Origin: Mycobacterium colombiense CECT 3035
GTDB lineage: Bacteria > Actinomycetota > Actinomycetes > Mycobacteriales > Mycobacteriaceae
Assembly: GCF_002105755.1 (NCBI RefSeq)
Contig: NZ_CP020821.1
Location: 4,464,001-4,528,000 of the forward strand
Direction of reading: 5' to 3'
Length of the DNA stretch: 64,000 nucleotides
The notes under the pieces were generated by a model. The model saw nothing but the letters and a program-made list of their open reading frames with translations, was not told the DNA's origin and searched no databases. Position numbers and translations under genes: made by a program. Of the stretch, positions 7,547-15,658 are shown piece after piece. The first letter of the stretch is position 1; each line of letters begins with the position of its first letter.

Positions 7547-8757
7547 GGGGAATCTCCCGAATGGTCGATCGCCAGCCGGTAGCCGCGCTTGACCACCGTC
7601 GCGATGATGTTCTTGTCGCCCAGGGCCGTTCGCAGCCGCAGCACCGCGGTATCGACGGCGTGTGGGTCGTTGCTGTTGCCGGGAAGCACCCGTAGCAAGT
7701 CGTTGCGCGCCACGACGTCGCCGGGGCGCTGAGCCAGCGCGCGCAGGGTTGCCATGCCCGATCCCGACAGCGCCTTCACCGAACCGTCGACCAGCACGCA
7801 GGTTCCACGGATCTCGATGTCGTGACCGGCCGCGCGGATGGTGCACGACCGCAGCGGCGGCAGCTCCTGGGCGATATGACGGGCCAACGCCCCCAACCGC
7901 ATTCGCTCGGGCGACGACGTCGGGATGCCCGCGCGGATCAGCGGCTGCGCGGTGACCGGGCCTACGCACATCGCATGCACGTCGCTGCGAAGCGCTTGCA
8001 GCAGTTGGTCTTCGATGCCCAGCTCGCGGCTGCGCTCCAGCAGCGCCGCCCCGGCGGGCGCCGAGGTGAAGGTCACGGCGTCGAACTGCCGCCGCGCGAC
8101 CGAGGCGACGAGATGGTCGAAGTCGCCGCCGGCCGGCGTCGGCTTCCAGCGGTATACGTGGATGGGAACCACCTGCGCGCCCGCCGCGCGCAATCCGTTG
8201 ATGAACTCCGGAAACGGGTCCCACCCGTCGGCCGCGCCGTGCAGCTGGACGGCGATCCGCTTACCGGCGACATCCGATTCGAGCAGGTAGCGCAGGACTT
8301 CACGCGACGATTCGGATTTGGGTGACCACTCCTCATGCAACCCGGCGGCGCGCAGCGCCCCGGTCGCCTTCGGCCCGCGTGCCACGATCCGCGACTTGGC
8401 CAGCGACGCCAGCAGTTGGGTGGCCAGCCCCCAGCCGTCGGCCGCGGCGACCCAGCCGCGGAAGCCAATGCCGGTGTGCGCCACCAAGATATCGGGCGGA
8501 TCGGCAATAACCGCTTCGGTGTGGCTCTGCAGTTCGTCGTCTTCGGGCAGCGCGATGATGTTGATGGCCGCGGCGCTGGAGACCTCCGCGCCGTTACGGC
8601 GCAGCAACGCGCACAGCTCCTCGGCGCGGTTCGCCGACGTGACGGCGATCCGGTAGCCGGTCAGCGGCGCGGAGTCTGGTGGGGCCAATTGCGGGGCCAT
8701 ATGAACTGTGTATGCCTGCGACGTTTCGGTTGCGTTACCGGTCAATTGCTGTGGCAT
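7537..8757 (-). CDS. nnaR: HemD-domain / winged-helix regulator of nitrate assimilation (NnaR-like)
   Basis: Two domains: residues about 25-290 resemble uroporphyrinogen-III synthase (LTGYRIAVTSANRAEELCALLRR, PDILVAHTGIGFRG, DAVTFTSAPAGAALLE) and residues about 310-400 form an OmpR-type winged helix (LSGSGMATLRALAQRPGDVVARNDLLRVLPG, DTAVLRLRTALGDKNIIATVVKRGYRL). The same architecture is found in Rv0260c and in NnaR of M. smegmatis, which works with GlnR to switch on nitrate and nitrite genes. Placement between the siroheme chelatase and narK3 fits that role. ATG at 8757 gives 406 residues; ATG at 8700 (MAPQLAP) is a realistic alternative close to the M. tuberculosis protein. Neither has a clear ribosome site. 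Whether the HemD part is catalytic is unknown. Confidence 0.82.
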   Translation of the reverse strand: MPQQLTGNATETSQAYTVHMAPQLAPPDSAPLTGYRIAVTSANRAEELCALLRRNGAEVSSAAAINIIALPEDDELQSHTEAVIADPPDILVAHTGIGFRGWVAAADGWGLATQLLASLAKSRIVARGPKATGALRAAGLHEEWSPKSESSREVLRYLLESDVAGKRIAVQLHGAADGWDPFPEFINGLRAAGAQVVPIHVYRWKPTPAGGDFDHLVASVARRQFDAVTFTSAPAGAALLERSRELGIEDQLLQALRSDVHAMCVGPVTAQPLIRAGIPTSSPERMRLGALARHIAQELPPLRSCTIRAAGHDIEIRGTCVLVDGSVKALSGSGMATLRALAQRPGDVVARNDLLRVLPGNSNDPHAVDTAVLRLRTALGDKNIIATVVKRGYRLAIDHSGDSPWH

Positions 8758-8777
8758 TGCCCGTGTTGCGAGTCCGC

Positions 8778-10202
8778 TCACACACGCGCGGCCTCGGTTT
8801 CCGGCGCCGCCGCGGACAGGCCCGGAGCCGTCGCGGGACGGCGCACATAGACCGCCCAGGTGATGACCGCCGCGACGACGTAGGAGGCGAGAAACGCCCA
8901 GTATGCCGTCGTTTCCGTGCCGGTGCTCAGGTAGGACTGGCGTAGCGCCAGGTTGATGCCGACGCCGCCCAGCGCCCCGACGGCCGAACAGATGCCGATC
9001 AGCGATCCCGACATCGCCCGGGCCCAATGACGGCGTTCGTCCTCGCTCATGTCTAGCGAGCGGCTGCGCGCCTCGTAGACCGAGGGGATCAGCTTGAACA
9101 CCGACCCGTTGCCCATGCCGGACAGGATGAACAGCACCATGAAGCCGGCCACGTAGCCGATCATGCTGGTGGCGTGCGACGCGGCGTGGTGATCGTCGAA
9201 CGTGCTGATGGTGACCAAAAGTCCGGCGCCCAGGGTCATGCCGGCCAGCACGCCCAGGGTGACGCGGCTGCCGCCGATGCGGTCGGCCAGCCGGCCGCCG
9301 TAGATGCGCGCCAGCGAGCCCAGCAGGGGTCCGATGAAGGCCAGCTGCGCGGCGTGCAGCGCCGCATGCTTGGGGCTTTCCCCGCTCTCCGCGAAGTTGA
9401 CCTGCAGCACCTGCCCGAAGGCGAAGGAGAAGCCGATCCACGAGCCGAACGTGGCGATGTAGAGCAGCGAGATCACATGGGTGTCGCGCTCGAACAGGAT
9501 CGAGCGCATCGTGCTCAGCTGGGTGCCGTGGTTGACGTTGTCCATGAACAGCGCGGCCGCGATGCCCACCACGACCAGGAACACCAGGTACACGGCGCAG
9601 ACCCAGTAGGGCGCCTCGTGCCCGGCGGTGGCCAGCACCAGCAGGCCCACCAGCTGGATCACCGCGACCCCGAGGTTGGCGACGCCGGCGTTGACGGCCA
9701 GCGCGGCGCCCTTGAGCCGCTGGGGGTAGAACGCGTTGACGTTGGCCAGCGAGGCCGCGTAATTGCCGCCGCCCAGCCCGGTCAGGGCCGCGCACAGCAC
9801 GAACGGCCACAGCGGCAGGCCCGGGTTGGCCAGCAACACGATCGTGCCGGCCGTCGGAATCAGCAGCACGAACGCCGAGAACGCCGTCCAGTTGCGGCCG
9901 CCGAAGGCGGCGATGCCCAGCGTGTAGGGGATCCGCGCGCACCCGCCGACCAGGGTGGCGACCGCGCCCAGCAGCAGCTTGTCGCCGGCGGAGAAGCCGT
10001 AGACGGACCCCGGCATGAACAGCGCCATGACGGGCCACAGGGTCCAGATCGAAAACGCCACGTGGTCACCGGCGATGGTGCACAGCAGGTTGCGCCGGGC
10101 GATCTTCTTGTTGCCGGCCTCCCAGGCCACCGGGTCTTCCGGATTCCAGTCCGCGATCCGGTGGTTGCGCCCAGGCCGGCCATTGCCCTTGTTGTCGCTC
10201 AT
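8778..10202 (-). CDS. narK3: Nitrate/nitrite MFS transporter, NarK family
   Basis: Twelve-helix major facilitator protein for nitrate uptake or nitrite exchange across the cytoplasmic membrane, 474 residues. NarK family hallmarks are the Arg in TM2 (CARIPYTLGIAAFGGRNW), the Gly-rich nitrate signatures ALTGLGGGNYAASLANVNAFYP and the matching GMGNGSVFKLIP in the C-terminal half. It opens with the mycobacterial N-terminal motif WNPEDPVAWEAGNKKIARRNL. It corresponds to Rv0261c. Start ATG at 10202. It probably heads an operon with the NnaR-like regulator and the siroheme chelatase, spaced 20 bases and overlapping 10. Two inverted repeats lie in the 440-base upstream region. Confidence 0.9.
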   Translation of the reverse strand: MSDNKGNGRPGRNHRIADWNPEDPVAWEAGNKKIARRNLLCTIAGDHVAFSIWTLWPVMALFMPGSVYGFSAGDKLLLGAVATLVGGCARIPYTLGIAAFGGRNWTAFSAFVLLIPTAGTIVLLANPGLPLWPFVLCAALTGLGGGNYAASLANVNAFYPQRLKGAALAVNAGVANLGVAVIQLVGLLVLATAGHEAPYWVCAVYLVFLVVVGIAAALFMDNVNHGTQLSTMRSILFERDTHVISLLYIATFGSWIGFSFAFGQVLQVNFAESGESPKHAALHAAQLAFIGPLLGSLARIYGGRLADRIGGSRVTLGVLAGMTLGAGLLVTISTFDDHHAASHATSMIGYVAGFMVLFILSGMGNGSVFKLIPSVYEARSRSLDMSEDERRHWARAMSGSLIGICSAVGALGGVGINLALRQSYLSTGTETTAYWAFLASYVVAAVITWAVYVRRPATAPGLSAAAPETEAARV

Positions 10203-10421
10203 GCGCGGCCCCTCATCGCGGAAACCGCTTGCTTCCCAACGACATCAATCCGATTGATGTGCATACAGCTCCCTCTAGTCAGGCCCCACGAACCGCCGCA
10301 TCCGGCCGCCGCCACGCCAGGGGTCACCGCGCTCGCCCGGTAACGGGAAAGCTGTTCGGAGGCTGGCTTTCGACGCTTGGGCGCCCCGAATGAGGGGGCG
10401 TGCCCCGTCGCACGGTCCGAT

Positions 10422-10442
10422 GCTCACATTTACGACGTGAGC
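10422..10442. promoter_or_regulatory. Inverted repeat GCTCAC-N9-GTGAGC upstream of narK3
   Basis: GCTCAC (10422-10427) and GTGAGC (10437-10442) are exact complements with a 9-base spacer, 220 bases ahead of narK3. The CTCAC/GTGAG arms recur in the repeat ahead of nirB (3185-3204). This makes a common operator of the nitrate genes plausible. Confidence 0.4.
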
Positions 10443-10479
10443 GGGTCAACCGGAACGGACCGAAATCGCCTGCTAGTTC

Positions 10480-10499
10480 TTTACCAGTTGTCTGGTAAA
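10480..10499. promoter_or_regulatory. Perfect palindrome TTTACCAG-N4-CTGGTAAA upstream of narK3
   Basis: Arms TTTACCAG (10480-10487) and CTGGTAAA (10492-10499) are exact complements around TTGT. The ACCAG/CTGGT core resembles GntR/FadR-type operators. It lies 278 bases before narK3 and about 145 bases past the end of the PxpC-like gene, so narK3 is the only nearby transcript it could regulate. Confidence 0.45.
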
Positions 10500-10644
10500 T
10501 GCCTGAGGGGCAACCGGTTCGCGGACAGGAAGCTCATCGGGCCCGAATGCGAGCCGCCGTCAAGTGATTTCACACATACGCTCGGGCCCGTGTGAGCTGG
10601 AATACATCGCGCTGCGGCGGCGACGAAACCGCGCACGAATTGCG

Positions 10645-11556
10645 TTAGGAAACGGGCCAACTCGCGGCGCCGGCGTGCGCGCCCACCAACGCCCTGGGCC
10701 GCGCCCAGTGCAGGCGCACCGTCTGGCCGGGCCGCACCTGGGCGAGCTTGTCGACGTCCTCGTCGACCACCACGCCAACCACCGGGTAGCCGCCCGTGAC
10801 GGGATGGTCAGGACCCAGAATCACCGGTAAACCGTTGGGCGGCACCTGAATTGCGCCGCGTGTGGCACCCTCACTGGGCAGCTGCCGGTCAGGGTAGCAG
10901 TGCTGCAGTGGCCGCCCCATCAATCGCATCCCCACCCGGTCGCTGCGATCGGAGACCACCCAGTCGGTGCGCACCAGGACGTCGGGATCGACGAACCAAT
11001 CGTCGCGCGGCCCGGGAACCACGAAGACATCGACCACATGGGTGGTGAGGGCAGCCACCGGCGCCTGGTCCAGTTCGGGGTAGGCGTCGGTGTGCTCGCC
11101 GATCGGGAGCCGGTCCCCGGCCTGCAGCGGCGCCGGGCCGATGCCCGACATCACGTCGTAGCTGCGCGAGCCCAGCACCGGCTCCACGCAGATACCACCG
11201 CGGATCGCCAGGTAGCTGCGCAGGCCGGCGCGGGGTAAGCCCAACGAGATCACCTCGCCGTCGCGGACGTGATGAATGCTGTTGGTACCGAACTTGATTC
11301 CGTTGACGGAGGGATCGGCGTCGGCGCCCGTCACCGCGATGTCGACGTCACCGCCGGACACCCTGGCCGCGAAACCGCCGAATGTCACCTCCACGGTGGC
11401 TCGGTCGTCGGGGTTGGCCACCAGCCGGTTGGCCAGCCGGTGGGCGCGGCGGTCGGCGGCTCCGGACCGGCTCACCCCCAGATGGGCCAGTCCCGGGCGG
11501 CCGAGGTCCTGGACGACGGCGAGCGGCCCGGTGCGGAGGATCTCCAGGATTGCCAC
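10645..11556 (-). CDS. pxpC: 5-oxoprolinase subunit C-like / biotin-dependent carboxyltransferase (KipA/PxpC family)
   Basis: A 303-residue protein of the carboxyltransferase A/B subdomain family (KipA, PxpC), which with PxpB and PxpA hydrolyses 5-oxoproline to glutamate using ATP. Family signatures are [30 protein letters not shown] at the N-terminus and [29 protein letters not shown] at the C-terminus. It corresponds to Rv0263c and follows the PxpB-like gene by 67 bases on the same strand. No PxpA (LamB/YcsF) gene is in this window, so the complete enzyme would need a partner elsewhere. Homologues in Bacillus (KipA/KipI) affect a sensor kinase, an alternative role. Confidence 0.8.
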   Translation of the reverse strand: MAILEILRTGPLAVVQDLGRPGLAHLGVSRSGAADRRAHRLANRLVANPDDRATVEVTFGGFAARVSGGDVDIAVTGADADPSVNGIKFGTNSIHHVRDGEVISLGLPRAGLRSYLAIRGGICVEPVLGSRSYDVMSGIGPAPLQAGDRLPIGEHTDAYPELDQAPVAALTTHVVDVFVVPGPRDDWFVDPDVLVRTDWVVSDRSDRVGMRLMGRPLQHCYPDRQLPSEGATRGAIQVPPNGLPVILGPDHPVTGGYPVVGVVVDEDVDKLAQVRPGQTVRLHWARPRALVGAHAGAASWPVS

Positions 11557-11623
11557 GCTTGTCTCCCTTTCTCTGGTGGCGACCCGCTTTGCCCGGCTGC
11601 GCCGCGCTCGCGATCGCCACCGG

Positions 11624-12298
11624 CTAGACGGCCCGGAACTGAACCCACATGCCCTGCGTCAACAACGCCGGGTCGGGCCGCTGCAGGTCCCAGAGCACCG
11701 CGTCGGTGCGGCCGATGAGTTGCCAGCCACCGGGGGATTGGCGCGGGTATACCGCGCTGAAGTCGCCGGCCAGGGCCACGGAGCCGGCCGGCACCGAGGT
11801 CCTCGGCTCGGCGCGGCGTGGCACCCGCAGCCGCGGGTCTCCGTCGACCAGATACGCGAAACCGGGTGCGAATCCACTGAATCCGACCCGCCACAGCGTG
11901 GAAGTGTGGGCGTCGATCACGCCGGCGATGGTCAGGCCGGTATGCCCGGCGACCTCGGCCAGATCCGGACCGTCGTACACGACGTCGATGACGACGTCGG
12001 CGCTCCGGTCCGCCGCGGGATCGGGGGTGGCGGTGACATCCATCTTGCGCAGCCGCTGGTGGATGGCGCCCTGGTAGCGCGGGCCGTCCAGCTTCACCAG
12101 CACCGTGCGGGCCGCGGGGACGACGTCGACCACGCCCGGGATCGCCGCCGCGCGCAGCGCGTCCGTCCACGCCAATACCTCAGCGGTACTTCCGCATTGC
12201 ACCATCAGCGCGCGGTCGCCGTAGTCCACGACGGTGTTGCCGACGAGCTCCGTCGGCAGGTTGTGGGCCAGGTCGCCGCTAAGGTCCGTCACGCTCAT
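11624..12298 (-). CDS. pxpB: 5-oxoprolinase subunit B-like / KipI family protein
   Basis: A 224-residue carboxyltransferase C/D domain protein. Diagnostic stretches are [11 protein letters not shown] near the N-terminus, [12 protein letters not shown], the [18 protein letters not shown] block and [22 protein letters not shown], then [20 protein letters not shown], all typical of PxpB/KipI. The ATG at 12298 (MSVTDLSG) is chosen; upstream codons in frame lack family similarity. It corresponds to Rv0264c and forms a pair with the PxpC-like gene. The expected substrate is 5-oxoproline, which forms spontaneously from glutamine and would make this a damage-repair step. A role in nitrogen recycling fits the nitrate genes around it but is inferred. 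Confidence 0.82.
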   Translation of the reverse strand: MSVTDLSGDLAHNLPTELVGNTVVDYGDRALMVQCGSTAEVLAWTDALRAAAIPGVVDVVPAARTVLVKLDGPRYQGAIHQRLRKMDVTATPDPAADRSADVVIDVVYDGPDLAEVAGHTGLTIAGVIDAHTSTLWRVGFSGFAPGFAYLVDGDPRLRVPRRAEPRTSVPAGSVALAGDFSAVYPRQSPGGWQLIGRTDAVLWDLQRPDPALLTQGMWVQFRAV

Positions 12299-12410
12299 TA
12301 CTCGACGGTAACCCCGGGATCGGGGCATGTGCGAGGGGCGCCGACGGATTTTCGAGCACTGCCAGAGCTGCCTTAGCAAACGCTCAAACAGCCCCGGCAT
12401 GCCCGCGCGG

Positions 12411-13415
12411 TCAGCCCAGGATCTTCGTGATCAGCGGCGGCAGTTGATCGGCGATGACGGGGTAGCTCAGCGGCGACGCGAACGCGATCGCGCCGGCCTG
12501 GTCCTTGGTGGTGAAGATGTGCCGGTTCTGCGCGGTGGTCAGCGAGCCCGCCACCTCGGGGTCGGCGAGTATCGCCTTCTGATCGTCGGGGCTCTGCGTC
12601 GTCCAGATCACCACGTCGGCCGACTCGAGCACCGATTTGATGTGATCGCGCGGGATGACGGCGCGCTGGTCGGTGCCGAACGGCTTGATGGTGTCGGAGA
12701 TGACCAGTCCCATCTGATTGAGAAAGTCCGTCCGCCAGCCCGCCATGGTCGCGACGACGGTGCCGTGCCACAGCGCGCCGTGCATCAGCAGCGCCTTCTT
12801 GCCGGTCCACTGCTGATTCTTTTTGCCGATGTCGGTGAACTTCTGGTCGACGCCGTCGATCAGTGATTTCATCTGGTCGGACTTGAAGACCGCCTGCCCG
12901 ACGGTGGTGGCCTGCTCTTTCCAGGGCTCGAAGAAGGCGTCGCCGTCCGATTGCGCGACGGTCGGGGCGATCGCGGACAGTTTCTGATACGTGTCGGCGT
13001 CCAGGCCGGCGTTGACGGCCACGATGAGGTCCGGCTTGAGGCCGGCGATCTGGTCGACGGGAATGCCGTTGTCCAGGTTCAACACCGTCGGCTGCTCGCC
13101 GCCGAGTTTGGGTGTCGCCCAGGGCCAGACGGCGGAGGGCTGGTCACCGAACCAGTTGGTCACCGCGATCGGCACCACGCCGACTGCGAGCAGGTCGTCC
13201 TGCTCGGTGTAGCCGGCGCTGACGACGCGTTTGGGTGGTTCCTTGATGACGGTCTCACCGAACAGGTGGGTGACCGTCACCGACCCCGGGGTGGCTCCCG
13301 GAGCCGATTTGCGTGACGAGCATCCCGAGGAGAACGCGGTCGCACCGCCGATCGCGGCAACCCCGGCAGCCCCTGCGAGCTGCAAGAATCCCCGTCGATT
13401 CCATCCCTGTCGCAT
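12411..13415 (-). CDS. Periplasmic iron-siderophore binding protein (FecB/FepB type), Tat signal
   Basis: Substrate-binding protein of a siderophore-type ABC importer, 334 residues. The N-terminus has a twin-arginine motif ([10 protein letters not shown]), a hydrophobic stretch and a possible lipobox ending SSGC near residue 32, so export by Tat and lipid anchoring are likely. The mature part contains the TroA/FecB pattern: [37 protein letters not shown] and [20 protein letters not shown]. It corresponds to Rv0265c. No permease or ATPase gene is adjacent, so it must pair with components elsewhere. It lies 112 bases upstream of the PxpB-like gene on the same strand. Confidence 0.85.
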   Translation of the reverse strand: MRQGWNRRGFLQLAGAAGVAAIGGATAFSSGCSSRKSAPGATPGSVTVTHLFGETVIKEPPKRVVSAGYTEQDDLLAVGVVPIAVTNWFGDQPSAVWPWATPKLGGEQPTVLNLDNGIPVDQIAGLKPDLIVAVNAGLDADTYQKLSAIAPTVAQSDGDAFFEPWKEQATTVGQAVFKSDQMKSLIDGVDQKFTDIGKKNQQWTGKKALLMHGALWHGTVVATMAGWRTDFLNQMGLVISDTIKPFGTDQRAVIPRDHIKSVLESADVVIWTTQSPDDQKAILADPEVAGSLTTAQNRHIFTTKDQAGAIAFASPLSYPVIADQLPPLITKILG

Positions 13416-13472
13416 CGCGTGAGAGTATCGCGTTCCGCCCGCTCAGATGCATCGCCGCGCTGTTGAGCCCCG

Positions 13473-14057
13473 TCAGCCCAGCGGCATGCCGGCGTCCATG
13501 AAGTCCAGGGCGCGAAAGATCGTGTCGGTGGTCTTCGGTGCGTTGTCGAAGGCGGCCATCATCGCGCCCGTCAGCGCCCCCGCGCACACCCGGACCTCGA
13601 AATCGTCTGCGGCACGGCCGATCCGGTGCGCGATCGCCTCGGCGACCACGGTCACGGTGCGGTAGTACTCGTCATACATTGCCGCCTTGAGCTCGGGTAT
13701 CGAGAACATCAGCCGCTGTCGGGTGCTCTCGAACTCCAGCTGGTCCTCCGGGAGCTCGGCGAGGACGGCCTCGTAGGCGCGGCGGAAGGCCTGCGCCAGG
13801 GACAGGTTGAGCGGCTGGACCTTCAACGCGTCGAGGATCAGCGGATCCAGGTCGTCGGCGAGCAGCAGCGATTCCTTGGACGGGAAGTAGCGGAAGAAGG
13901 TGCTCGGGGACACGTCGGCGGCCTCGGCGATCTGTTCGACCGTGGTCGCGGCGTAGCCGTTCTCCTCGATGAGGCGAAACGCCTCGCGCCTGATGGCGCG
14001 GCGGGTCTTGATCTTTTTGCGCTCCCGCAGGCCCAGGGGAGCATCAGTCACCTGCAT
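13473..14057 (-). CDS. TetR family transcriptional regulator
   Basis: A 194-residue repressor. The N-terminal HTH is complete (KTRRAIRREAFRLIEENGYAATTVEQIAEAADVSPSTFFRYFPSKESLL in pieces, residues about 18-65), and the rest is a helical ligand-binding domain of the MftR-like type. ATG at 14057 (MQVTDAPLG) is preferred over upstream in-frame codons. It lies 57 bases upstream of the siderophore-binding gene on the same strand and diverges from the second NarK gene with a 197-base gap, so it could control either. Ligand unknown. Confidence 0.82.
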   Translation of the reverse strand: MQVTDAPLGLRERKKIKTRRAIRREAFRLIEENGYAATTVEQIAEAADVSPSTFFRYFPSKESLLLADDLDPLILDALKVQPLNLSLAQAFRRAYEAVLAELPEDQLEFESTRQRLMFSIPELKAAMYDEYYRTVTVVAEAIAHRIGRAADDFEVRVCAGALTGAMMAAFDNAPKTTDTIFRALDFMDAGMPLG

Positions 14058-14164
14058 GGCGCCGATTGTCGCGCATCCGCCGCCGCCGTGCGGTCGAAGC
14101 GTCGTTGCGTTGCCGACTTCTGACAAACGAGACCGGGCCGTTGCGATTTCTGCGTATCGCCCAC

Positions 14165-14196
14165 GTAACTGTGCACACCCAGTCCGGTAACAGTGC
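14165..14196 (+). promoter_or_regulatory. GTAAC direct repeats with 22-base period, GlnR-like, upstream of narU
   Basis: GTAACTGTGC (14165-14174) and GTAACAGTGC (14187-14196) start 22 bases apart, two helical turns. Actinobacterial GlnR boxes contain GTnAC half-sites repeated at this period, interleaved with GnAAC sites. The interleaved sites are not clear here, so the match is partial. It ends 58 bases before the narU start. Confidence 0.35.
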
Positions 14197-14254
14197 GTCT
14201 TTAGCGTCGAGTGGTCACTGTCCGCGCCCCCATTCACCTCAGGAGTCCCACCAG

Positions 14255-15646
14255 ATGACCACGACCATCAGCCCCGCATCGCAGCCCGCGCCGCCGCGCG
14301 AGCGTCATGCGGGACGGCACTGGATCGACGACTGGCGGCCCGAAGACCCCGAATTCTGGGAGACGACCGGAAAGCCGATCGCCCGCCGGAACCTGATCTT
14401 CTCGATCTTCGCCGAGCACGTCGGGTTCAGCGTGTGGATGTTGTGGAGCATCGTGGTGGTTCAGATGACGGCCGGCGCGCACGGGCATCCCGCCGCGTCC
14501 GGGTGGGCGCTGACCGCCAGCCAGGCCCTGTGCCTGGTCGCCGTGCCGAGCGGTGTCGGGGCGTTCCTCAGATTGCCCTACACCTTCGCGGTGCCGCTGT
14601 TCGGCGGCCGGAACTGGACGACCATTTCGGCGGCGCTGCTGCTCATCCCGTGCGTGCTGCTGGCGTGGGCGGTGAGCCATCCCGGCCTCCCGTTCGGCGC
14701 TCTGGTGGCGATCGCCGCGACCGCCGGCTTCGGCGGCGGCAACTTCGCTTCGTCGATGGCCAACATCTCGTTCTTCTACCCGGAGAAGGACAAGGGCTGG
14801 GCGCTGGGGCTGAACGCGGCCGGCGGCAACATCGGCGTGGCGGTGGTGCAGAAGATCATTCCGCCCATCGTCATCGCCGGCGGCGGGGTCGCGCTGTCGC
14901 GCGCCGGACTGTTCTACGTGCCGCTGGCCGTGGTGGCCGCGGTCTGCGCGTTCCTGTTCATGAACAACCTCACCGAGGCGAAGGCGGACGTGAAGCCGGT
15001 GCTGGAGTCGCTGCGCCACCGCGACACCTGGATCATGTCGCTGCTGTACATCGGCACCTTCGGCTCGTTCATCGGTTACTCCGCCGCGTTCCCGACGCTG
15101 CTCAAGACGGTGTTCGGGCGCGGCGACATCGCCCTGACGTGGGCGTTCCTGGGCGCCGGCATCGGATCGGTCATCCGGCCCCTCGGCGGCAAGCTCGCCG
15201 ACCGGATCGGTGGCGCCCGCATCACCGCGGCCAGCTTCGTGATGCTGGCGGTCGGGGCGGCTGCGGCGCTGTGGTCGGTCAAGGCGGTGAACCTGCCGGC
15301 CTTTTTCGCCAGCTTCATGTTCCTGTTCGTCGCGACCGGGATCGGCAACGGCTCGACCTACCGGATGATTTCGCGGATCTTCAAGATCAAGGGCGAGCTG
15401 GCCGGGGGCGAGCCCGACACCATGGTCGCCATGCGCCGTCAGGCGGCCGGGGCGCTGGGCGTCATCTCGGCGGTGGGGGCCTTCGGCGGGTTCGTGGTTC
15501 CGCTGGCGTATGCGTGGTCGAAGTCGGAGTTCGGCAGCATCGAACCGGCGCTGCGGTTCTACATCGCGTTCTTCCTCGGCCTGCTCGGCGTCACCTGGTA
15601 CTGCTACCTGCGCAAGCACAACGCGATCACGCGGGTAGGGATCTAG
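14255..15646 (+). CDS. narU: Nitrate/nitrite transporter, NarK family (narU)
   Basis: A second NarK-type MFS transporter, 463 residues and twelve predicted helices. It shares the N-terminal motif with narK3 (WRPEDPEFWETTGKPIARRNL) and the nitrate signatures ATAGFGGGNFASSMANISFFYP and ATGIGNGSTYRMI. The ATG at 14255 has AGGAG ten bases upstream. Length equals Rv0267. It faces away from the TetR gene and ends 12 bases from the convergent primase-polymerase gene. Direction of transport (nitrate uptake or nitrite export) cannot be read from the sequence. GlnR-like repeats lie upstream. Confidence 0.88.
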   Translation: MTTTISPASQPAPPRERHAGRHWIDDWRPEDPEFWETTGKPIARRNLIFSIFAEHVGFSVWMLWSIVVVQMTAGAHGHPAASGWALTASQALCLVAVPSGVGAFLRLPYTFAVPLFGGRNWTTISAALLLIPCVLLAWAVSHPGLPFGALVAIAATAGFGGGNFASSMANISFFYPEKDKGWALGLNAAGGNIGVAVVQKIIPPIVIAGGGVALSRAGLFYVPLAVVAAVCAFLFMNNLTEAKADVKPVLESLRHRDTWIMSLLYIGTFGSFIGYSAAFPTLLKTVFGRGDIALTWAFLGAGIGSVIRPLGGKLADRIGGARITAASFVMLAVGAAAALWSVKAVNLPAFFASFMFLFVATGIGNGSTYRMISRIFKIKGELAGGEPDTMVAMRRQAAGALGVISAVGAFGGFVVPLAYAWSKSEFGSIEPALRFYIAFFLGLLGVTWYCYLRKHNAITRVGI

Positions 15647-15658
15647 GCGCGGGCGACG

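Larger units (their letters stand above)
10203..10644. other. Intergenic region upstream of narK3
   Basis: About 440 bases between the narK3 start and the end of the PxpC-like gene. No convincing gene is seen; the short open frames lack ribosome sites and family features. It holds two inverted repeats (10422-10442 and 10480-10499) that are the likely control region for narK3. In M. tuberculosis an aminoglycoside acetyltransferase gene (Rv0262c) occupies this interval; no trace of it is visible here. Confidence 0.6.

Noticed and set aside
10377..10595. Possible 72-residue gene upstream of narK3
   Set aside because: It crosses both inverted repeats, lacks a Shine-Dalgarno and shows no recognisable pattern.
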